Under the pieces are notes generated by a model. That model had not been told where the DNA came from, searched no databases, and saw nothing but the letters and a program-made list of their open reading frames with translations. A program made the translations under genes and the position numbers. Positions 26,905 to 36,284 of a DNA stretch of 36,284 nt are shown piece by piece. Origin of the DNA: Candidatus Magasanikiibacteriota bacterium (lineage in GTDB: Bacteria; Patescibacteriota; Patescibacteriia; Magasanikbacterales; UBA922); contig JABJHO010000054.1 in NCBI GenBank assembly GCA_018661775.1, positions 1 to 36,284 on the forward strand, written 5' to 3'. How positions within the stretch are numbered: the stretch's first letter is position 1; every line of letters begins with the position of its first letter.

Positions 26905-28788
26905 ATGAAAGAAGAAATAAAACAACATGGTCGGCCACTTGTACGGCACGACAGGACATCTGGACAATCTTCCAAAGAAGGTGCACGGGTGACTAAAAAT
27001 AGCGGAGCAAATAGCACGCACAAGAAAAGAAGTTACGGAGGAGGAAAGAACCCTCGACGCTCAGGTACACCAAAGCCTGCGCACTCTTTTCAAAAACGTG
27101 TCACAAAGCTCCCAGACCTTCCACCAAAAACATTACGTGTGGTGGCTATTGGGGGTTGCGAAGAAGTGGGAAGAAACTGCTTTGTGTTTGAATATGAAAA
27201 GGATGTGGTAATTTTGGATATGGGATTACAGTTTCCAGAAGAAGATATGCCAGGAATTGATTATATTATTCCAAACTTATCATATTTAAGAGGGCGTGAG
27301 AAAGATGTAAAAGGAGTAGTGTTTACTCATGGGCACTTGGACCATATTGGTGCGGCACCGTTTTTATTGAATCAGCTCAACTACCCAACAATTATATCTC
27401 GGGACCTTACCCTTGCGTTAATAAAACACAAGCAAGAAGATTTTCAAAAAGGGAGTAGTAGTAAATTAAAAATTATTCGTGTGAATAATTTAAACCAAAG
27501 AGTAAAGTTAGGAAAAATCACCCTTTCATTTTTTCAGGTTGAACACTCAATTATGGATTCTATGGGCGTTTGTGTACATACACCAGCCGGTACAGCAATT
27601 CACCCAGGTGACTGGACTATGGAAAGAGACAGAGACGGTATTACGCAGATTCGCTATGACAAGCTTGCTTCTGTGCCGGGTCCAAAAATGCTATTACTCG
27701 AAAGTTTGGGTGCACTGAGTGATAAACGCCATGGCACATATGAAGAAATGTATGATAATATTTACTCTATTTTACGTAGTGCTCCAGGTAGGATTATTGT
27801 AGGTACGTTTGCTTCTCAGGTTGAGCGAGTAAAGTGGATTATTTATGCGGCTGCAAAGCTTGGAAAAAAAGTTGCCCTTGACGGGTACAGTATGAAACTC
27901 AATGTTGAGATTGCAAGAAAATTAGGGTATGTTAAACCACCAAAAGGTGTATTGATTGATATTAAGAAAATAAAAGACTACCCAGATAATCAGGTCGTGG
28001 TGTTATGTACCGGTGCGCAAGGTGAGAAAAATGCTGTATTGATGCGTATCGTAAATAAGACACATCGACATGTTGAACTAAGAAGAGATGATACCATTAT
28101 TTTCTCTTCATCGATTATTCCGGGTAACGAAAGAACGATTCAGCGCCTCAAAGATAATATTTATCGTCAATGTGATAATGTGATTCATGGTGATATTATG
28201 GATGTGCATATTAGCGGACATTCAACAAAACGTGATATTTTAGAATTTATTTCACAAACCAAGCCAGATTATTTTGTTCCAGTTTTTGGTAATCACTTCT
28301 TTCTTAAAGAGGCACGAAACCTTGCAGTAAGAAATGGGTTTCCTGAAAAGAACACTATAGTTCCAGACAATGGTACCATAATTGACATGACCCAAAATGG
28401 GGTCAAGGTGCACAAAGAAAAAGCAAATACTGACTATGTCTTTGTTGATGGGTTGGGTATTTCTGACATGCAACACGTGGTGTTACGAGACAGACAGGTG
28501 CTCTCAGAAGATGGTATGGTGGTAGTTATTGCAACGGTTGATACAAAAACAGGGAAACTGGTACAAAATCCAGATATTATCTCACGAGGCTTTGTCTTTC
28601 TTAAAGACAACAAAAAATTGATTGAAGATGTACGGAGAAAGGTGAAAGATTTAATTATAGAATCAGACCCAAGGAGTTGGGCCGACACCAATCAAATACG
28701 AAATGATATTCGTGATAAAATAGGTAAATTCCTGTTTTCTAAAACAGAAAAACGACCAATGGTATTGCCTGTTGTGATAGAGGTATAA
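26905..28788 (+). CDS. rnj: Ribonuclease J
   Basis: FTHGHLDHIGAAPFLL, GDWTMERDRDGITQIRYDKLA, SGHSTKRDILEFI, RGFVFLKDNKKLIED; basic N-terminal extension; likely ATG at 26905 within track ORF 26857..28788. Confidence 0.92.
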   Translation: MKEEIKQHGRPLVRHDRTSGQSSKEGARVTKNSGANSTHKKRSYGGGKNPRRSGTPKPAHSFQKRVTKLPDLPPKTLRVVAIGGCEEVGRNCFVFEYEKDVVILDMGLQFPEEDMPGIDYIIPNLSYLRGREKDVKGVVFTHGHLDHIGAAPFLLNQLNYPTIISRDLTLALIKHKQEDFQKGSSSKLKIIRVNNLNQRVKLGKITLSFFQVEHSIMDSMGVCVHTPAGTAIHPGDWTMERDRDGITQIRYDKLASVPGPKMLLLESLGALSDKRHGTYEEMYDNIYSILRSAPGRIIVGTFASQVERVKWIIYAAAKLGKKVALDGYSMKLNVEIARKLGYVKPPKGVLIDIKKIKDYPDNQVVVLCTGAQGEKNAVLMRIVNKTHRHVELRRDDTIIFSSSIIPGNERTIQRLKDNIYRQCDNVIHGDIMDVHISGHSTKRDILEFISQTKPDYFVPVFGNHFFLKEARNLAVRNGFPEKNTIVPDNGTIIDMTQNGVKVHKEKANTDYVFVDGLGISDMQHVVLRDRQVLSEDGMVVVIATVDTKTGKLVQNPDIISRGFVFLKDNKKLIEDVRRKVKDLIIESDPRSWADTNQIRNDIRDKIGKFLFSKTEKRPMVLPVVIEV

Positions 28789-28885
28789 AAAAATTTCTGT
28801 AGAAAAATAAGTTATGAATAAGTGTGTTTGTGTGTATTATGTATTTTTGGTATACTTATAATATATATTTATTTAACAAAAATTT

Positions 28886-29287
28886 ATGACAGCAGTTAAG
28901 ACTAGAACAAAAACAAACACAAGAACATTGCTTCTTGTGGCGGTTGGCTTACTTGCTGTGGGTGCTGCAGCTTTTGCAATGGTTAGCAGAGCAAGACAAG
29001 CGGGGTATCAGAATTTCTATGTACAGTGTCATGATGGTGCGTGGAGGGAGTCAAATAGTTTTGTATCAAGAGATATGCCAAACCCTTCACTACCGGAGGG
29101 GATTTACTATTATCCTTCAGAAGGTTGTCAGACTGCCGCACACTGGAAAAGAACTGCGGCTAGATATTGCCAAGGCCGAGGAGGTGAGATAAAGACCGGT
29201 ATTAACACCTTTAAGATAAGAAGAAAGTGCACGCTCTCTAACCCAGGCAGAGGGTATGGGTATGGTTATGGATATAGAAGAAGATAA
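28886..29287 (+). CDS. Hypothetical secreted/anchored protein with Gly-Tyr C-terminal tail
   Basis: N-terminal hydrophobic segment; four Cys in the soluble part; ends GRGYGYGYGYRRR. Confidence 0.6.
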   Translation: MTAVKTRTKTNTRTLLLVAVGLLAVGAAAFAMVSRARQAGYQNFYVQCHDGAWRESNSFVSRDMPNPSLPEGIYYYPSEGCQTAAHWKRTAARYCQGRGGEIKTGINTFKIRRKCTLSNPGRGYGYGYGYRRR

Positions 29288-29292
29288 CATAC

Positions 29293-30687
29293 ATGCACAT
29301 GGTTTGTAGAGTTAAAAAACACCTTACTATTTGTAGTACAAAAAGATCCTTCTGGATCTTTTTTGGCATACTCCTTCTATATGGTCTGTCACGCATTTTT
29401 GGTGTATATTTTTTTGGCGATGCTATTTTTGGATATGACACAGGTATTTACAGAAGAGTGTTACAAGAACCAATTGAGTTTGTGTTCTTTTTTCAGACAG
29501 TGCTGAGACCATTTTTTTTAGTAGGCCTATCGCTAGATACAATACTTTTTGGCCTTTATTTTTTGGTGGGTCTGTGGGTGTTGGTGTTTTTCTATCTTTG
29601 TGTAAAAAGATACAGCAACACAAACACAGCGCTTATAGCGAGCCTCCTTTTTGCATTTTCAACAGTCCAGTTTGATTTCTTTTGGTGGTTTTACTATCGT
29701 AATTTAGTCGCTCTATTTTTTTTGTTAGTTATATTTTATTTTTATAAAAAAAATGCACCAGTATGTTTTTTTTCGTTAATACTCCTCATTAGCTTCCATC
29801 CATTGACAGGGCTTTTTGCTGTAGCAATATTTTGTGCGTATGCTGTCTATAAGAAGGAATATTATATAATAGTTTGGGCAGCTATGGGGTCTTTTATTGC
29901 ATTTGCAGTAAATTATAAGGAATTTATTACATATATAGACATGCTTTTTGATTTTAGTCCCACAATGCATGGGGTACCTCAGATAAGAAAAGGCGAGCTT
30001 ACAGGACAGTTTATGTCTGTATCTGTGTATTTGAGAGAAGCAATATTTTATCTACCTTTTGGGTGTGTTGGTGTGTATAAATATGCAAAAAAAAATGTAT
30101 TATGGGCAATAGTATTTTTTTTCAGCGCTTTTCTTATAATTATTCAGTTTTTGCTGTACAAACGTTTTTTTATCTTCCTTGATTTGGCCGTTATTTTTTT
30201 TGCTGCGCTATACCTCAATTCTATTATCGTGTTTATTAAGGATAGAACAATAAAATATATGAGCATCTTTATTTACACTAGTTTTTTAGTGCTCAATATA
30301 TTATTTTTCTCTTCAACAATAGCGCCAGAAGTGAGCCTTGAAGAGGTTGTACATATGGTACAACTTCAGGATCAGATTCCTGAAGATCAGGCAATATTGA
30401 CAGTATACAATACATACGCACCTTGGGTGTATGGGTACGCTGGGAGACATGTGATTATAGCGCCTGGTATGTTTGAGGTAAAAAAATGGACCATGAGTGA
30501 GTGGGAGGTTTTTTGGACCACAAGGGACCATGGCGTAAGGAATAACTTGTTGTCTCAGTATGGTTTGGACAAAATATATTTATTTAGTGGGTATAAGAAC
30601 ATTGGATACATTGAACAATTATTCTTGGATAATCCTAAAATAATAAGAGTGTCCAAGTTTGTTTGGTTGTATACAAAAAACCCATAG
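29293..30687 (+). CDS. Multi-pass membrane protein, possibly glycosyltransferase-like
   Basis: 464 aa with ~10 hydrophobic segments and a short C-terminal soluble region; general layout only. Confidence 0.6.
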   Translation: MHMVCRVKKHLTICSTKRSFWIFFGILLLYGLSRIFGVYFFGDAIFGYDTGIYRRVLQEPIEFVFFFQTVLRPFFLVGLSLDTILFGLYFLVGLWVLVFFYLCVKRYSNTNTALIASLLFAFSTVQFDFFWWFYYRNLVALFFLLVIFYFYKKNAPVCFFSLILLISFHPLTGLFAVAIFCAYAVYKKEYYIIVWAAMGSFIAFAVNYKEFITYIDMLFDFSPTMHGVPQIRKGELTGQFMSVSVYLREAIFYLPFGCVGVYKYAKKNVLWAIVFFFSAFLIIIQFLLYKRFFIFLDLAVIFFAALYLNSIIVFIKDRTIKYMSIFIYTSFLVLNILFFSSTIAPEVSLEEVVHMVQLQDQIPEDQAILTVYNTYAPWVYGYAGRHVIIAPGMFEVKKWTMSEWEVFWTTRDHGVRNNLLSQYGLDKIYLFSGYKNIGYIEQLFLDNPKIIRVSKFVWLYTKNP

Positions 30688-30736
30688 ACTCTTGATTTAT
30701 TTCCTTTTATCGTATATACTATTTCCACAAAGATAC

Positions 30737-30818
30737 GCCGACGTGGTGAAATTGGTATACACGCTTGCCTTAGGAGCAAGTGCCTTCGGGCGTGAGAGTT
30801 CGAGTCTCTCCGTCGGCA
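30737..30818 (+). tRNA. tRNA-Leu (anticodon UAG)
   Basis: Acceptor GCCGACG/CGTCGGC, anticodon arm CTTGC-CTTAGGA-GCAAG, long variable arm, T arm GAGAGTTCGAGTCTCTC; CCA not encoded. Confidence 0.95.
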
Positions 30819-30821
30819 CAA

Positions 30822-30852
30822 AAAATACAGTCAATATTGACTGTATTTTTTT
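30822..30852 (+). terminator. Rho-independent terminator after the tRNA
   Basis: AATACAGTCAATATTGACTGTATT palindrome followed by T tract. Confidence 0.85.
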
Positions 30853-30903
30853 GATTCGTATTGAGTTACAAAACGGCTGGTTTTATAATACTCTCAAAAC
30901 CTA

Positions 30904-30932
30904 TTGACAAAAAGGTGGTGGTGTGGTAAAAA
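30904..30932 (+). promoter_or_regulatory. Putative promoter of the helicase gene
   Basis: TTGACA (30904-30909), 17 nt, TAAAAA (30927-30932). Confidence 0.45.
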
Positions 30933-30977
30933 ATATACAGTGCTCCTTATATCAATAACAACACAGAAAGGAATTTT

Positions 30978-33104
30978 GTGATGGAAGTATACATTCTACG
31001 AGAGTATCAACAGCAGGCTGTTACATATTTTAGTAACAAGCCAAAAGGTATTATCTACATGGCAAGTGGCCTTGGAAAAACACTTGTTGCCGCAGACATT
31101 ATTCACAACACGCTTATCATGAAAGATACTGCACGGATATTGTTTCTGTGTGACAGTCGAGATATTATTACCCAAGCACATGATGTGTGCCAGCAAAGTA
31201 TTAACGACAAAAGTGTCACAATGAGTGTGTTTTGTTCGACAGACACGAACACACATTCTAGCCAAGTGGTATTTGCCACATTTGCAGGATTGCGACGCCA
31301 TACACATCTCTACAGCAACGATACGTTTGACCTAATCATTGTAGACGAAGCACATCATGCATGTGCGCCAACCTACAAAAAAACCATAACGTATTTTTCT
31401 CCCACACAACTCCTGGCACTCACCGCAACACCAAACCGTATGGACAAACAGGATATACGAGACATCTTTGGTGAGATTGTGTATACATACACGCTTGCTC
31501 AAGCACTTGCCGACCAGACATGGCTTGCAGATCTGAGCTATTTTCTTCTCACAGACAACTTCAGTGAGAAAAAACTTGCCGCACTTCAAGAAATGGTCTG
31601 CAATGGTGAACGTGTTACACAAACCATGCTTGATGCCTGTTTCCAGCAAGAACGTTTAGAGAGCGTTGCCAAAAAACTCCGCACAGAACATGCTGGAAAA
31701 AAGACTATTGTCTTTGCTCAAAATATTTCTCATGCAAAACAAGTTGAAGAGGTAATGCCAGAAGCACGTGCCTACCACTCAGAGTTGTCACAAAAGCGTC
31801 AACAAGACATTCTCACAGCATTTCGCAATAATACTCTTTCTATCATTGTCACTATAGACAAGTTTAATGAAGGTGTTGACATTCCAGATGCAGACGTCCT
31901 AGTTTTTCTTCGCTCAACCGCATCTGAAACTGTATGGTTACAACAACTCGGAAGAGGGTTGCGAAAAACCACAGACAAAACCCATGTAACCATTCTTGAC
32001 TATGTTGGCAGCTACACCCGTCTTAAGCAGGTTGATGCACTAGACAGAAAAGTCCGAGAAGCACAAGAAAAGAACACACCATCTTCTTCCACTTTTACTG
32101 TTCCCGGACTCGGTCTTCATTTCACCAAAGTCTTACAAGATATTGTGCAGATTCTTGCTCGCATACATAAAGACTTTTATCCAACCATTGAAGAAGCTAT
32201 GGAAGCAGTGCAACGTCTTGATCCTGTGCCAACATTAATAAGAGAATACCACAAAACCTACACACAGGACGCACGTCTTCCGAGTAATCCAGATCAGCAC
32301 TACAGCAAAGAAGTTTGGGATCGTATTGGTGGGTGGAAAGGGTTTCTTGGTCAACCTATCCCAGAAGAAAAATATGCAACCACTGAAGAAGCAATGGTAG
32401 CCGTACAACGCCTGGATCCTGTGCCAACAATAATCAAAGAATACCAAAAAACCTACCATCAGGATGCACGTCTTCCGAGTAATCCGGATAACTACTACGG
32501 TAAAGAAGATTGGGATCGTATTGGTAAATGGATTGGGTTTCTTGGTACTGGAAAATACCCAACCATTGAAGAGGCGATGGAAGCGGTACAACGCCTGGAC
32601 CCTGTACCAACATCACACAAAGAATACCAAAAAACTTACATACAAGATGCACGTCTTCCGTCTAGTCCGAATGAGTACTACAGGAAAGAAGCTTGGGATC
32701 GTATTGGTAAATTCATTGGGTTTCTTGGTACTGGAAAATACCCAACCATTGAAGAAGCAATGGCAGCCGTACAACGTCTTGATCCTGTGCCAACATTAAT
32801 AAGAGAATACCACAAAACCTACACACAGGACGCACGTCTTCTGAGTGCTCCGGATAAGTACTACAGCAAAGAAGTTTGGGGTCGTATTGGTAAGTGGAAA
32901 GGGTTTCTTGGTACTGGAAAATACAAAACCATTGAAGAAGCAATGGCAGCGGTACAACGTCTGGATCCTGTGCCAAAAAAACAAAGAGAATACAAAAAAA
33001 CCTACCCTCAGGACGCACGTCTTCCGAGTAATCCGAATGAGTACTACAGGAAAGAAGCTTGGGATCGTATTGGTAAATTCATTGGGTTTCTTGGTAAGAG
33101 GTAA
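30978..33104 (+). CDS. SF2 DEAD/DEAH-type helicase fused to five C-terminal ~61-aa repeats
   Basis: LREYQQQAVTYF...MASGLGKT (Walker A), LIIVDEAHH (DEAH), LLALTATPNR, QQLGRGLRK; five units EEAMxAVQRLDPVP...EYxKTYxxDARLPSNPxxYYxKExWDRIGxWxGFLG. Confidence 0.9.
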   Translation: MMEVYILREYQQQAVTYFSNKPKGIIYMASGLGKTLVAADIIHNTLIMKDTARILFLCDSRDIITQAHDVCQQSINDKSVTMSVFCSTDTNTHSSQVVFATFAGLRRHTHLYSNDTFDLIIVDEAHHACAPTYKKTITYFSPTQLLALTATPNRMDKQDIRDIFGEIVYTYTLAQALADQTWLADLSYFLLTDNFSEKKLAALQEMVCNGERVTQTMLDACFQQERLESVAKKLRTEHAGKKTIVFAQNISHAKQVEEVMPEARAYHSELSQKRQQDILTAFRNNTLSIIVTIDKFNEGVDIPDADVLVFLRSTASETVWLQQLGRGLRKTTDKTHVTILDYVGSYTRLKQVDALDRKVREAQEKNTPSSSTFTVPGLGLHFTKVLQDIVQILARIHKDFYPTIEEAMEAVQRLDPVPTLIREYHKTYTQDARLPSNPDQHYSKEVWDRIGGWKGFLGQPIPEEKYATTEEAMVAVQRLDPVPTIIKEYQKTYHQDARLPSNPDNYYGKEDWDRIGKWIGFLGTGKYPTIEEAMEAVQRLDPVPTSHKEYQKTYIQDARLPSSPNEYYRKEAWDRIGKFIGFLGTGKYPTIEEAMAAVQRLDPVPTLIREYHKTYTQDARLLSAPDKYYSKEVWGRIGKWKGFLGTGKYKTIEEAMAAVQRLDPVPKKQREYKKTYPQDARLPSNPNEYYRKEAWDRIGKFIGFLGKR
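32178..33101 (+). repeat. Five tandem coding repeats (starts 32178, 32373, 32556, 32739, 32922; period 183 bp after a 195-bp first unit)
   Basis: Read directly; two long identical blocks: 32211-32280 = 32772-32841 (70 nt) and 32666-32730 = 33032-33096 (65 nt). Confidence 0.95.
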
Positions 33105-33135
33105 GTAGCTTTTTCTGTTTGTTCCTTTTTTCGTC

Positions 33136-33159
33136 ACCAGCCATAATATGGCTGGTTTT
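33136..33159 (+). terminator. Rho-independent terminator after the helicase gene
   Basis: ACCAGCCAT-aat-ATGGCTGGTTTT. Confidence 0.75.
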
Positions 33160-33200
33160 GTAATACAAAAAATTAGTTAGTTTTTTTTGTAACAAAAAAA

Positions 33201-33488
33201 ATGCTATACTTTTCTGATAATAACCACACATTTATGGAAGAATATTTTGATGGCGTTGCTGGCATACCAGAAATAGATTTGCATGGTATGTATCCCGATG
33301 AAGCAGAACAATTATTACACAGCGAACTATATCGTTTTGGCGAAAATAATCAAAAAGTTGTTCGTGTTATTTATGGTGCAGGAACCGGTGTGCTTGCCAA
33401 AACTATTACAGAATCTCTTGCGCAAAATCCAATGGTATCAAAAAGTTTTGTAGAAAGCCATGGTGGCGCCAGTATTGTTTTTTTGTAA
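33201..33488 (+). CDS. Smr-domain protein
   Basis: IPEIDLHGMYPDEAEQLLHSEL...VRVIYGAGTGVLAKTITESL; true start may be ATG at 33234. Confidence 0.8.
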   Translation: MLYFSDNNHTFMEEYFDGVAGIPEIDLHGMYPDEAEQLLHSELYRFGENNQKVVRVIYGAGTGVLAKTITESLAQNPMVSKSFVESHGGASIVFL

Positions 33489-33490
33489 AC

Positions 33491-33961
33491 TTAATAATGA
33501 TACTGTTTTCCAGAAATAATGGTGTGCGCTCTGTAGAGTTGTTCGAGTAAAATGGTACGAACCATTTGATGCGGGAAGGTGAGTGAAGAGAGTGAAAGTT
33601 GATGTGTTGTTGTGTTAAGAAAATTTCTATCAAGCCCAAGTGGTCCACCAAGAACAAATACAATATGTTCACCATGCGTTGTTTGCCCTTCTAAAAAGTC
33701 TGCAAAGGCTTTTGAGGTATGGGTTTTTCCCTGTTCATGAAGTGCAATTACGGTTGCGTTTTTTGGTATATGTTTTTGCAACTGTTCCGCTTCTTTTTTT
33801 CGCACAGCATCAGTTTGTGAAATATGGGAAAAAGGGATTTCTTTTAGTTCTATTATTTCTAGTTTTGCATATATTGAGAGACGCTTGAGGTATTCCTTTT
33901 CGGCCGCTTTCCAGTAGGATTCTTTGAGTTTTCCAAGGGTAATAAGGGTGATTTTCATCAT
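33491..33961 (-). CDS. rlmH: 23S rRNA (pseudouridine-1915-N3)-methyltransferase RlmH
   Basis: MKITLITLGKLKESYWKAAEKEYLKRLS...FVLGGPLGLDRNFL...LSLSSLTFPHQMVRTILLEQLYRAHTIISGKQYHY. Confidence 0.95.
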   Translation of the reverse strand: MMKITLITLGKLKESYWKAAEKEYLKRLSIYAKLEIIELKEIPFSHISQTDAVRKKEAEQLQKHIPKNATVIALHEQGKTHTSKAFADFLEGQTTHGEHIVFVLGGPLGLDRNFLNTTTHQLSLSSLTFPHQMVRTILLEQLYRAHTIISGKQYHY

Positions 33962-34020
33962 ATGTGTGTATTCCATTAAGAGGTGAGTACTATTTATCCC
34001 CAGGCACAGAGGTTTGATGC

Positions 34021-34049
34021 TTGACAGGGGAAAAGTGATTATGTATAAT
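34021..34049 (+). promoter_or_regulatory. Perfect consensus sigma70 promoter upstream of 23S rRNA
   Basis: TTGACA (34021-34026), 17-nt spacer, TATAAT (34044-34049). Confidence 0.85.
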
Positions 34050-34218
34050 AATCAAGCAATCATTTAAAACATATTAATCGCAAATCACCAAATTGGTGAC
34101 CACGTCCTCGCTTTGCCCGGACCTCTGGGATATACTATACCATGTACTACAATATTGTACACACAATACGTCAGCATCATATCTATATCTCTTAGCACCA
34201 CCAGGCAATACATAGTAT

Positions 34219-34241
34219 TCGCTCGGTAGCGATTTTTTTTT
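34219..34241 (+). terminator. Terminator-like hairpin within the 23S leader
   Basis: TCGCT-cggt-AGCGA followed by nine T. Confidence 0.6.
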
Positions 34242-34256
34242 CGGAAAAAATGTTTT

Positions 34257-34291
34257 CACACAAATGAATATATCTTGTATCCATTTGTGTG
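34257..34291 (+). promoter_or_regulatory. Long leader hairpin, boxB-like position
   Basis: CACACAAATG (34257-34266) / CATTTGTGTG (34282-34291), 10 bp perfect, 15-nt loop. Confidence 0.5.
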
Positions 34292-34355
34292 GAAGGATTG
34301 AAATAGGTTCAGAACGAACGAACATTACAATTTAAGAGTTCAACAATATAAAAAA

Positions 34356-34371
34356 GTAAGTAAGTAAGTAA
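34356..34371 (+). repeat. (GTAA)4 microsatellite just before 23S rRNA
   Basis: GTAAGTAAGTAAGTAA read directly. Confidence 0.9.
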
Positions 34372-34399
34372 AATTAACAGAAGCACCATTGTGTGTTTC

Positions 34400-36284
<1,885 letters not shown>

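Noticed and set aside
20659-30907. ORF 30659..30907 (+) and 30555..30821 (-)
   Set aside because: Both run through the tRNA-Leu gene (30737..30818) and have no protein-like support.
32235-33137. Minus-strand ORFs repeated under the helicase repeats (32235..32591, 32434..32652, 32713..33018, 32796..33137)
   Set aside because: Similarity among them simply mirrors the sense-strand coding repeats; no independent start signals.
34085-34215. Possible 5S rRNA, suggested by minus-strand TGCCTGGTGGTGCTAAG
   Set aside because: The conserved 5S core (CCCAUxxCGAAC) and a complementary 3' CCAGGC end ~120 nt away are not present on either strand.

Overview
The window looks like chromosomal DNA from a Candidate Phyla Radiation (Patescibacteria/Parcubacteria-like) bacterium. 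It has compact genes, AT-rich intergenic gaps, many short hairpin terminators, and rplK without a downstream rplA. Recognisable core genes are secE-nusG-rplK, gyrB, rodA/ftsW, rplY (bL25), prfA, prmC, rpmE (bL31), secG, RNase J, rlmH, one tRNA-Leu(UAG) and the 5' ~1.9 kb of a 23S rRNA that runs off the right edge. Accessory content includes a partial MATE transporter at the left edge (TTG start, absent from the ORF track), a DUF3048 protein, a large acidic lipoprotein, an LRR-like repeat protein, an NDH-2/YceI/glutaredoxin cluster, a peptide-type ABC substrate-binding protein, and an SF2 helicase fused to five ~61-aa repeats. Observations most worth a second look: (1) a probable unannotated structured ncRNA at about 23996-24200 on the minus strand, with an extended -10 promoter, nested inverted repeats and a terminator; (2) the SF2 helicase whose C-terminal repeats resemble phage-integrase repeat units and show recent mosaic duplication; (3) a 23S rRNA with no 16S directly upstream, a perfect consensus promoter and an rrn-like leader containing a terminator-like hairpin; (4) a 37-aa leader ORF overlapping the lipoprotein start, with a hairpin around its Shine-Dalgarno. 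All calls come from reading the sequence and the supplied translations; no database search was run.
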